From Chitinophagaceae bacterium (GTDB taxonomy: Bacteria; Bacteroidota; Bacteroidia; Chitinophagales; Chitinophagaceae): a stretch of DNA of 64,000 nt. Below, one piece after another: positions 53,413-61,854 of the stretch. Location of the stretch: assembly GCA_016720565.1 (NCBI GenBank), contig JADKKJ010000012.1, forward strand, positions 310,001-374,000. Direction: 5' to 3'. The translations under genes and the position numbers were made by a program. Numbering within the stretch: the first letter of the stretch is position 1; each line of letters begins with the position of its first letter. The notes beneath the pieces are model-generated. The model made no database searches, had not been told where the DNA came from, and saw nothing but the letters and a program-made list of their open reading frames with translations.

Positions 53413-56400
53413 TTATTCTTCACTGTCGATGGTAAGCAAACCATGACTATGCATATGTTCACTGCAGGAGAAGATCACCTGGTAAGAAGGTTGGGCCGGG
53501 ATCACAGATCCGCCACCTCTTTTTTCACCGGTCATTTTCTTAACCAGCCTGGTCCTTTCCTCTAAAATGGATTTTTCCAGTTCCTGGTCGTGCTGGCGAT
53601 CGAAATAAACAGTACCATCCACGATAGTATAAAGTGATTTAGCATAGATGCTAAGCGGGTTATCCGACCAGAGTACCACATCTGCATCTTTTCCTACTTT
53701 CAAACTTCCTACGCGGTCAGCCACATGAAGCATTTTCGCGGGGTTGATCGTAACCATGGCCAGCGCCTGCTCCGGGGTCATACCACCATACTTAATGGTT
53801 TTGGCAGCTTCCTGGTTCAATCTACGGGCCATTTCAGCGTCATCAGAATTGATAGCTACATTCAAACCAACTTTGGTCATGATGGCTGCATTATAAGGAA
53901 TGGCGTCATCAACTTCCACTTTATAGGCCCACCAATCAGAGAAGGTAGAAGCGTTCGCTCCATGCTTCAGCATTTTATCGGCCACTTTATATCCTTCCAG
54001 GATATGGGTAAACGTATTCACTTTGAAACCAAGTTTATCAGCCACTTCAATAAGGCCAGTGATCTCACTCTGCACATAAGAGTGGCAGGTAATGAAACGT
54101 TTATTATCCAGTATCTCTGCAAGTGCATCCAGTTCCAGGTCCCTTCTTGGAGGGATAAGGCCGGTCAAAGGCTTTTTGTCTTTGATCAGTTTGTCTTTAG
54201 CAGCATTATACTCTGCCCATTCTTTCTTATAATCCTTGGCGCGGGTAAATGCATCCATGAATACCTGCTCCACACCCATCCTGGTATCAGGATAACGGGT
54301 ATTACCCTGGGTAGCTGCGGTGCGCTTCACATTTTCGCCCAATGCGAATTTGATGAAGCCATCCGAATTTTTAAATTTAAGGTCCTGGTCGTTAGCACCC
54401 CAGCGAAGTTTGATCAATTGGGTCTGTCCCCCGATCACATTGGCCGAGCCATGCAGGATATGCGAAGTGGTAACACCACCGCTTAACTGCCTGTAAATAT
54501 TAATGTCTTCAGGATTCAGGTTATCTCCAATGCGCACTTCAGAAGTTACAGACTGGGCACCTTCATTAATGGAAGCTGCCGCAATATGCGAGTGCTCATC
54601 AATGATACCAGGAGATAGATGTTTACCGGTACCATCTATTACACGTGCATTGGGATCGCTCAGGTTCTGGCCAATGGCTGCGATCTTACCTGCTTTCAAT
54701 AATACATCGGTGTTCTTCAGTATGCCTTCTTTTTCCATGGTCCATACGGTGGCATTCTTTATCAGGATGGTCTCCTGTTTTGGCTGGTGCTCGGCATCCC
54801 AACCATAAGGCATGAATGGGTAAACCACTTTACCAACAACAGGGGGATCTTTTTTACGCACGCTATCTGTTTTCACCTCGGCCGCTTTCACAAACACAGC
54901 GGTCCATGTCAATTCATTTCCTGAAGAATCCACACCTGTACCATTCCATTCGGTACCATTGCTGATCCCACTTAAACGGGTAGCATTAACAGGAAGTGTG
55001 GTTTCTCCACCTCCGAAACGACCTGCTCCAAATCCACCGCCGCCTGGTGCCCTGCGGGTAGAATCAGAAGGATTAGGTCGCACCCTTACCGGACGGGCGG
55101 CATAGCTCAGTTTTACCTGCTTGCTGTCGAAACTGAATTTTGTATTGAGAGAATCTTTGCCAAATAAGGTAGCGGATGAAGGAGATTTCACATCCAGCGT
55201 ATAGCTTTCTGTGCCAAACGGTGTATTAACCGTCACATTATAGGTACCTGCAACATTATTCTCATCCTTCACTCCGTATTTTATTCCCTGGATATAATTG
55301 TAAAGGATATTCGTTCTTTCAGAAAAGATAGGGCCAGTAGTTACCAGGAAATTTGCCAGTTTACCGGCATCCAGGCTTCCTACTTTATCATACACGCCCA
55401 GCAAAGTTGCAGGCGTTTTTGTCAATGCCTCCAGCGCTTTTGCTTCGGTAAGGCCATAATCCATTGACTTGCGAAGATTGGTCCAGAAAAGACCTGGAGT
55501 GCGAAGATCAGCAGTAGTAAGACAGAAAGGGATCCCTGCTTTTTCAAATGCCGAGGCATTTGTAGGGGCCAGTTCCCAATGCTTCATATCTTCCAACGAA
55601 ACAAATCTTGCGTCCACCGGATCTTCTACATCCTGGGCCTGCGGAAAATTCAACGGAAGTATAAAACTCGCATTGGAAGATTTCATATCCGCGATACGCT
55701 GGTATTCATTTTGTCCGGCCTTGATGATATACTGCACGCCAAATTCATCCCCTATCTTATCTGCGCGCAGGTCATTCCATTTATCGTTGCCCTCGAAGAT
55801 CTGCGGGAGGCTCTGGTTATCGAGGAAAGATTGAAGGGTAAGGTTGAATCCCTCCTGGTCAGGTTTATTCTTATACCACTGGGCATCCAGGTAGGTCTGA
55901 CGCAATAAAGCAATATATCCCATCAGGGAAGAAGGATACGCCTGGGTGGAAGTTCCCTTATTGAATGAATAATGCGCGGAGGCTTTTTCTCGCACGATCA
56001 CCAGGTTCTCCTTGGCATTGGCCAGGGTAACCACAGCGCCTGTTCCACGGGCCACGCCGTCTTTTACATGAGTAAGTACCGTACCAAATCCTGCTTCACG
56101 AAGTGGTTTGGCATTGGCATCATTTACATTAAAAACTTTATATACGTCCACATCCGAACGAATGGCCTGGTTCCAGCCATAGGGGCCTTTCAGATTTGAT
56201 TCGGCCTGCTGGGCCGCAAAAAAATTAAATCCGCCCTGTCCCTGTGTACGCTGGGGCTGGGGAGTGCCATAGTCAGTATAGATATCAATGAAAGAAGGAT
56301 AAATGAATTTACCCTTGCATTCCACCTCTACCGCTCCTGCAGGTACCGGAAGACCGGCCCCAATAGAAACAATACGGCCGTCCTTGATGACCAAGGTCGC

Positions 56401-56568
56401 ATTCTCAATAGTGCTGTTTACATCTTTAACGATGGTAGCATGCGTGAAGGCATAGAAGCCATGCCGCGGATCAGCCACCCCATTCTCCGGGAAAGTGGGC
56501 TGGGCCAGCGCCGGCAGCTGAACGATCAGCAGTAGTAGCAACGCAAGCCATGAACCTGGTTTTCTCAT
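53413..56568 (-). CDS. Double-domain exported amidohydrolase
   Basis: A 1051-aa secreted protein with two amidohydrolase domains in tandem. The first (about 25-450) has YPSFIDIYTDYG in place of PGxIDxHxH and looks inactive. The second (about 630-1030) has SPGIIDEHSHIA with both metal histidines and SDDAEMARR near the end. Between them lies a linker with a glycine-rich stretch. Imidazolonepropionase- and dipeptidase-like enzymes are relatives; the substrate is unknown. Confidence 0.85.
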   Translation of the reverse strand: MRKPGSWLALLLLLIVQLPALAQPTFPENGVADPRHGFYAFTHATIVKDVNSTIENATLVIKDGRIVSIGAGLPVPAGAVEVECKGKFIYPSFIDIYTDYGTPQPQRTQGQGGFNFFAAQQAESNLKGPYGWNQAIRSDVDVYKVFNVNDANAKPLREAGFGTVLTHVKDGVARGTGAVVTLANAKENLVIVREKASAHYSFNKGTSTQAYPSSLMGYIALLRQTYLDAQWYKNKPDQEGFNLTLQSFLDNQSLPQIFEGNDKWNDLRADKIGDEFGVQYIIKAGQNEYQRIADMKSSNASFILPLNFPQAQDVEDPVDARFVSLEDMKHWELAPTNASAFEKAGIPFCLTTADLRTPGLFWTNLRKSMDYGLTEAKALEALTKTPATLLGVYDKVGSLDAGKLANFLVTTGPIFSERTNILYNYIQGIKYGVKDENNVAGTYNVTVNTPFGTESYTLDVKSPSSATLFGKDSLNTKFSFDSKQVKLSYAARPVRVRPNPSDSTRRAPGGGGFGAGRFGGGETTLPVNATRLSGISNGTEWNGTGVDSSGNELTWTAVFVKAAEVKTDSVRKKDPPVVGKVVYPFMPYGWDAEHQPKQETILIKNATVWTMEKEGILKNTDVLLKAGKIAAIGQNLSDPNARVIDGTGKHLSPGIIDEHSHIAAASINEGAQSVTSEVRIGDNLNPEDINIYRQLSGGVTTSHILHGSANVIGGQTQLIKLRWGANDQDLKFKNSDGFIKFALGENVKRTAATQGNTRYPDTRMGVEQVFMDAFTRAKDYKKEWAEYNAAKDKLIKDKKPLTGLIPPRRDLELDALAEILDNKRFITCHSYVQSEITGLIEVADKLGFKVNTFTHILEGYKVADKMLKHGANASTFSDWWAYKVEVDDAIPYNAAIMTKVGLNVAINSDDAEMARRLNQEAAKTIKYGGMTPEQALAMVTINPAKMLHVADRVGSLKVGKDADVVLWSDNPLSIYAKSLYTIVDGTVYFDRQHDQELEKSILEERTRLVKKMTGEKRGGGSVIPAQPSYQVIFSCSEHMHSHGLLTIDSEE

Positions 56569-56719
56569 TTTCAGTAGTTTTTTTGAAGAGCCGAATTTAA
56601 TATAATCGGGCCTTGTTTCTAAAAATTGTTGATAAACGGTCGGAAGTTAGCCGAAAATGGCCACCAGGCCTTTCCCCGTAACTTTGGTTATCTTTGAATT
56701 TACCTAAAAATCAAATCCC

Positions 56720-57634
56720 ATGGCAGTAGCCAGCAGCGGTTTTTCCCTGCCTGAGTTCTCTCCCCGTATTGACCAGGTAGGTGTGGAAGAAAGAGCCGCC
56801 CGTTTTACAAAAAGAAGCATTAAGAACGATTCAAAAGTGCAGGGACTAAAACTGGTCCTGAACATGATCGATCTTACCACCCTGGAGGGAAAGGATACAG
56901 ACGGTAAGGTGAAACAGCTTTGTTATAAAGCGATGCATCCGCATGATGCTTTGCCCGGACTTCCAACGGTTGCGGCTGTTTGCGTTTATCCTACCATGGT
57001 AAGGGTGGCTAAAAAAGCGCTTGAAGGTTCGGGAATACGGGTAGCCTCAGTGGCCACCGCATTTCCCAGCGGTCAATCTTCTAAAGACGTAAAGCTCCGG
57101 GATACAAAATTCGCTGTAAATGAAGGGGCCGATGAAGTGGATATGGTGATCAGCCGGGGTAAATTCCATGCGGGTGAATATAATTTCGTTTTTGATGAAA
57201 TAGCGATGATAAAAGAAGCCTGCGGCGAGGCAAGATTAAAAGTGATTCTTGAAACAGGTGAATTAGGGTCATTCGATAAAGTGAGAAGGGCCAGTGATAT
57301 CGCCATGATGGCTGGTGCAGATTTCATCAAGACCTCCACCGGTAAGATACAGCCCGCAGCCACCATGCCTGTTACACTGGTGATGCTGGAAGCTATTCGC
57401 GATTTCTACTATAAAACAGGAAGAATGGTGGGAATGAAGCCTGCCGGCGGGATCTCTAAATCTAAACTTGCCCTGCATTACCTGGTGATGGTAAAGGAAG
57501 TATTGGGTGATGACTGGCTGAACAACGACTGGTTTCGTTTTGGAGCCAGCAGCCTGGCCAATGATGTTTTGATGCAACTGGTAAAGATGCAAACAGGAAC
57601 TTACCAGGCTGCAAATTATTTCTCTGTTGACTGA
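56720..57634 (+). CDS. deoC: Deoxyribose-phosphate aldolase
   Basis: A 304-aa aldolase splitting 2-deoxyribose-5-phosphate into acetaldehyde and glyceraldehyde-3-phosphate. Schiff-base Lys in GADFIKTSTGK; EVDMVISRGKF and MKPAGGISKS are also present. Followed by two aldehyde dehydrogenase genes, a logical route from acetaldehyde. TATCTTTG lies about 25 nt upstream. Confidence 0.95.
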   Translation: MAVASSGFSLPEFSPRIDQVGVEERAARFTKRSIKNDSKVQGLKLVLNMIDLTTLEGKDTDGKVKQLCYKAMHPHDALPGLPTVAAVCVYPTMVRVAKKALEGSGIRVASVATAFPSGQSSKDVKLRDTKFAVNEGADEVDMVISRGKFHAGEYNFVFDEIAMIKEACGEARLKVILETGELGSFDKVRRASDIAMMAGADFIKTSTGKIQPAATMPVTLVMLEAIRDFYYKTGRMVGMKPAGGISKSKLALHYLVMVKEVLGDDWLNNDWFRFGASSLANDVLMQLVKMQTGTYQAANYFSVD

Positions 57635-57676
57635 CAAAAAAAACTAGGGTACCAGCATCTCAAAATAAAACATACC

Positions 57677-59167
57677 ATGGCTAAATCAACTGCCAGAAAA
57701 AAAACGAATACGGTCAGATTGAAATTTGATACCAGCTGGTCCTATGATCCGGCGCCGGAAAGCCGAAGCGCGGCTTCCATATCAAAACAATACGACCTGT
57801 TCATAAATGGCGAATGGAAAAAACCTTCGTCCAAAAAATATTTTTATACCATCAACCCCGCCACGGAGGAAAAGATCAGTGAAGTAGCGGAAGCTAACCA
57901 GGCAGATGTCAACCTCGCAGTAGGCGCCGCAAGGCAGGCCTATGAAAAGACCTGGGGTAAAATGCCCGCAAAAGAAAGGGCTAAATATATTTTCCGCATT
58001 GCACGTATCATACAGGAAAAAGCCAGGGAACTGGCCATCATTGAATCATTGGATGGAGGAAAACCAATCCGCGAGAGCCGCGATTTTGATGTGCCCACCG
58101 CAGCCAATCATTTTTTCTATTATGCCGGATGGGCCGATAAACTGGAATATGCATTTCCAAACAGGAAAGCCTCCTCCCTGGGAGTAGCCGGACAGATCAT
58201 ACCCTGGAATTTTCCATTATTAATGGCTGCCTGGAAAATAGCCCCTGCCCTGGCCACCGGCAATACCGTGGTATTAAAACCTGCAGAGACCACCCCACTG
58301 ACCGCTTTAAAACTGGCAGAGATCATACAAGAATCAGGACTTCCCCCCGGAGTGGTCAATATAATCACCGGAGCCGGCCAAACGGGATCATCTATTGTAA
58401 ACCATCCTGAGGTGGATAAGATCGCTTTCACAGGATCCACCGAAGTTGGGAAGATCATTCAGCGCGCCATTGCCGGTACCAATAAAAAAGCAACGCTCGA
58501 ACTGGGAGGAAAAGCCGCCAATATCATTTTCGAAGATGCTCCTCTGGACCAGGCCGTGGAAGGAGTGATCAACGGTATTTTCTTTAACCAGGGACATGTT
58601 TGCTGCGCTGGTTCAAGATTATATGTACAGGAATCTGTGATGAAACAGGTAGTGAGAAAATTAAAGGACCGTATCGCTTCACTGATAGTTGGCGATCCGC
58701 TGGACAAGAATACCGATATCGGCGCTATTAATTCAAAACAGCAATTACAGAATATCCAGAAATACCTGGAGATAGGAAAAAAAGAAGGAGCAGAGATCTA
58801 CCAGCCATCCTGTTCACTTCCCCGCAAAGGATTCTGGTGTCCTCCTACCCTTTTCACTAATGTGGCGCAAAGCAACCGTGTAACTCAGGAAGAGATCTTT
58901 GGTCCGGTGCTGGCCATTCTCAGTTTCCGTACAGATGATGAGGTGATTGAAAAAGCAAATAACTCTCCATATGGTTTAAGCGCGGGTGTATGGACCGACA
59001 AAGGATCCAGGATATTTAATATGACACGCAGAATGAGGGCCGGTGTGGTTTGGGCAAATACATTCAACAAATTCGATCCCGCCTCACCATTTGGAGGATA
59101 TAAAGAAAGCGGTTTTGGCAGGGAGGGCGGCTTACATGGATTGTTACCTTATGTGAATTTAAAATAG
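57677..59167 (+). CDS. Aldehyde dehydrogenase, full length
   Basis: A 496-aa NAD(P)-dependent aldehyde dehydrogenase. The catalytic Cys is in NQGHVCCAGSRLYV and the Glu in LELGGKAANI; the FTGSTEVGK nucleotide motif is present. An extra 40-residue, basic N-terminus is present. Likely oxidises the aldehyde produced by DeoC. Confidence 0.93.
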   Translation: MAKSTARKKTNTVRLKFDTSWSYDPAPESRSAASISKQYDLFINGEWKKPSSKKYFYTINPATEEKISEVAEANQADVNLAVGAARQAYEKTWGKMPAKERAKYIFRIARIIQEKARELAIIESLDGGKPIRESRDFDVPTAANHFFYYAGWADKLEYAFPNRKASSLGVAGQIIPWNFPLLMAAWKIAPALATGNTVVLKPAETTPLTALKLAEIIQESGLPPGVVNIITGAGQTGSSIVNHPEVDKIAFTGSTEVGKIIQRAIAGTNKKATLELGGKAANIIFEDAPLDQAVEGVINGIFFNQGHVCCAGSRLYVQESVMKQVVRKLKDRIASLIVGDPLDKNTDIGAINSKQQLQNIQKYLEIGKKEGAEIYQPSCSLPRKGFWCPPTLFTNVAQSNRVTQEEIFGPVLAILSFRTDDEVIEKANNSPYGLSAGVWTDKGSRIFNMTRRMRAGVVWANTFNKFDPASPFGGYKESGFGREGGLHGLLPYVNLK

Positions 59168-59173
59168 CGCAAC

Positions 59174-60061
59174 ATGGAAAAAAGACTGGAAGTTTTAAAG
59201 ACCTATAAGATCTATATCGGTGGACAGTTCCCCAGAACTGAATCCGGACGTTATTATATTCCCAATAATGCTTCGGGAAAAAAGCTGGCCAATGTATGCT
59301 TAAGTTCAAGAAAAGACCTGAGGGAAGCTGTGGTGGCTGCCCGTGGCGCTTTTGGCGGATGGAGCAGCAGGTCTGCTTTTAACCGTTCGCAGATATTATA
59401 CAGGATGGCTGAAATGCTGGAAGGAAGAAGGGCCCAGTTCCTGGAGGAGCTGGTATTGCAGGACAGCAGCCGCATAAAAGCGGAAAAAGAACTGGACCTG
59501 GCCATCGACCGTATTATTTATTATGCAGGATGGTGTGACAAATTCCAGCAGGTATTCAGCGCGGTGAATCCGGTAGCGAGTTCACATTTTAATTTTTCAG
59601 TTCCGGAACCAACAGGCGTTGTAGGAATCATTGCACCCCAGGGAGATTCTTTATTAGGATTGATCTCGGTGATCGCACCGGTGATCGCCGGGGGATGTAC
59701 CTGTGTGGTACTGGCCTCGGAAACAAAACCATTATGCGCCGTAACTTTTTCGGAAGTGTTAAATTCCTCCGATCTGCCTGGAGGAGTGATAAATATTCTT
59801 ACGGGCAAACCATCCGAACTGACCTCCTGGTTCGTCGATCATATGGATGTGAACGCCATGGTCTATTGTGAAAAAGATGCAGTCGTTCAAAAAATGATCA
59901 GGGAAAGATCTGCCGCCAACCTGAAAAGGATCAGTTTCTATGACCAGGTTGACTGGCAAACGGAGGCAGGACAATCGCCTTATTTCATAATGGACACCCA
60001 GGAAATAAAGACCACCTGGCATCCCATCGAAAATATTGCCGGGGCAGGTGCAGGTTATTAA
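59174..60061 (+). CDS. Half-length aldehyde dehydrogenase-like protein
   Basis: A 295-aa protein covering only the NAD-binding half of an aldehyde dehydrogenase. It begins as usual (YKIYIGGQFPRTESGRYY) and has PTGVVGIIAPQGDSLLGLI, but ends before any catalytic Cys and lacks LELGG. There is no sign of recent breakage: it starts 6 bp after the full enzyme and has a clean stop. A pseudo-enzyme partner is plausible. Confidence 0.8.
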   Translation: MEKRLEVLKTYKIYIGGQFPRTESGRYYIPNNASGKKLANVCLSSRKDLREAVVAARGAFGGWSSRSAFNRSQILYRMAEMLEGRRAQFLEELVLQDSSRIKAEKELDLAIDRIIYYAGWCDKFQQVFSAVNPVASSHFNFSVPEPTGVVGIIAPQGDSLLGLISVIAPVIAGGCTCVVLASETKPLCAVTFSEVLNSSDLPGGVINILTGKPSELTSWFVDHMDVNAMVYCEKDAVVQKMIRERSAANLKRISFYDQVDWQTEAGQSPYFIMDTQEIKTTWHPIENIAGAGAGY

Positions 60062-60094
60062 TAAATTGGTAAGATATTTGAACAGCAACCTTAT

Positions 60095-60547
60095 ATGAAA
60101 TTCATTCTCGCTTGCTTTTCCATCCTGTTTTCTTTTACTGCATTTTCGCAAACGGACAGCCTTGCCCAAAACAGGTCTGATTCCAATTCGGTGATCATAC
60201 ATAAAGACCCCCGCCTTGACCTGCTGGTGAAAAAACAGATCGCCATCAACGATATTACCACCCGCGAGGGAAGGAAGACAGATAAAGGTTTTCGCCTGAT
60301 GATCATCAGCACCACCAAAAGAGATGAGGCCATGGCAGCAAAAACCAAGGTCTATACTTTTTTCCCCGAACTGAAAGCTTATCTCTGGTATCAATCGCCT
60401 TATTTCCGGCTTAAAGCAGGAAATTTTAAAGACCGTAAAGATGCAGAGAACTACCAGAGAAGATTGAACGTTTATTTTCCCAATGGCGTCTTCATCATGA
60501 ATGACATCATTGAAGTGAAACCTGCCAAGGCAGAGGACGATATCTAA
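60095..60547 (+). CDS. SPOR-domain exported protein
   Basis: A 150-aa protein with a signal peptide (ending AFSQT) and a C-terminal SPOR domain (GFRLMIISTT, then FRLKAGNFKDRKDAENYQRRL), which binds denuded peptidoglycan glycans. Confidence 0.85.
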   Translation: MKFILACFSILFSFTAFSQTDSLAQNRSDSNSVIIHKDPRLDLLVKKQIAINDITTREGRKTDKGFRLMIISTTKRDEAMAAKTKVYTFFPELKAYLWYQSPYFRLKAGNFKDRKDAENYQRRLNVYFPNGVFIMNDIIEVKPAKAEDDI

Positions 60548-60578
60548 GGCCTCCCATTCACCATTGACCATTCACCAC

Positions 60579-60586
60579 TATCTTTG
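60579..60586 (+). promoter_or_regulatory. -7 element directly before the M20 hydrolase ATG
   Basis: TATCTTTG, exact TAnnTTTG, ends 5 nt before ATG 60592. It follows a short repeat-like stretch of CCATTCACC units (60554-60577). Confidence 0.55.
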
Positions 60587-60591
60587 TCTCC

Positions 60592-61767
60592 ATGCTTCTT
60601 AACCGGATAAAATCATTGGCAAAAGCCTATGCCCCTGAATTCATCAGTGTGCGACATCATTTACATATGCATCCAGAATTGAGTTACCAGGAATTTGAGA
60701 CCTCCCGCTATGTGCAGGAAAAACTGACCAGTTTTGGGATCCCTTTCGAAGTGAAAGCTAACACTGGTGTACTGGGATCGATCAGGGGAAAAAATCCGGA
60801 TAAAAGAGTGATCGCATTAAGAGCAGACATGGATGCATTGCCTATTAAAGAAGAAAATGATGTTGATTACCGATCGCAAAACGAAGGGGTAATGCATGCC
60901 TGCGGCCATGATGTTCATACTACCTGCCTGCTGGGCGCCGCGAAAATATTAAATGAATTAAAAGATGAATGGGAAGGAACCGTGAAGCTGATCTTTCAAC
61001 CCGGAGAAGAAAAAAACCCAGGTGGCGCATCCCTGATGATAAAGGATAAGGTGCTGGAAGATCCAAGACCCGAGGGCATCATTGCCCTTCATGTGCACAC
61101 CTGGCTGGAAACGGGTAAGATGAGTTTCCGCAGTGGAAAAGTAATGGCCAGCGCTGATGAACTTTATTTTACCATCAGGGGAAAAGGGGGGCATGCCGCT
61201 TCTCCCCAGGTGACGATCGATCCCATACTCATTGCTTCACACCTGATCATTGCATTGCAGCAAACCATCAGCCGTCGCAATGATCCTTTCAACCCTTCTG
61301 TTCTTTCCATTACCGCATTCAATGCGGGAACTACCACCAATATAATTCCTGAGGAAGTACAACTAAAGGGAACATTCAGGGCCATGAATGAAAAATGGCG
61401 CTTCGAGGCCCACGAATTGATTCGAAACATTTCCAAGGGAATAGTGGATGGCATGGGAGGAACGCTGGACCTGCATATTGATGTTGGATATCCCTGCGTG
61501 ATAAATGAAGAAGCACTGACTGAAAAAGCCAGGAGCAAAGCGCAGGAATTTGCAGGAGAAAAGAATGTAAGCGAAACAGAATTAAGAATGGGTGCGGAAG
61601 ATTTTGGTTATTATGCCCAACAGGTACCTGCCTGTTTCTTCCGGCTGGGAACGATGAATAAAGCTAAAGGCATCACTGCTGGTGTGCACACTCCTCACTT
61701 CAATATAGACGAAGATGCTATTGAGACCGGAATAGGTATGATGGCATGGATCGGAAGCAGTATCTGA
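60592..61767 (+). CDS. M20 family amidohydrolase/peptidase
   Basis: A 391-aa zinc hydrolase of the M20D type (hippurate or N-acyl-amino-acid hydrolase-like). ALRADMDALPI, MHACGHDVHT, PGEEKNPGGA and GVHTPHFNI carry the metal and catalytic residues. Cytoplasmic; substrate not determinable. Confidence 0.92.
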   Translation: MLLNRIKSLAKAYAPEFISVRHHLHMHPELSYQEFETSRYVQEKLTSFGIPFEVKANTGVLGSIRGKNPDKRVIALRADMDALPIKEENDVDYRSQNEGVMHACGHDVHTTCLLGAAKILNELKDEWEGTVKLIFQPGEEKNPGGASLMIKDKVLEDPRPEGIIALHVHTWLETGKMSFRSGKVMASADELYFTIRGKGGHAASPQVTIDPILIASHLIIALQQTISRRNDPFNPSVLSITAFNAGTTTNIIPEEVQLKGTFRAMNEKWRFEAHELIRNISKGIVDGMGGTLDLHIDVGYPCVINEEALTEKARSKAQEFAGEKNVSETELRMGAEDFGYYAQQVPACFFRLGTMNKAKGITAGVHTPHFNIDEDAIETGIGMMAWIGSSI

Positions 61768-61854
61768 CCTGACCAATAACAGGTAGCAGGGTAAGATAAT
61801 TCCGTACATTGCAAATTCGTTATGATACAGTCAGCATTACATTAAATTGTTATT

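Noticed and set aside
53725..54486. 253-aa open frame inside the double amidohydrolase on the opposite strand
   Set aside because: Covered by a strongly supported minus-strand protein; no motif.
59759..60571. 270-aa open frame antisense to the half-ALDH and SPOR genes
   Set aside because: The plus-strand genes have clear domains and starts; this frame is a shadow.
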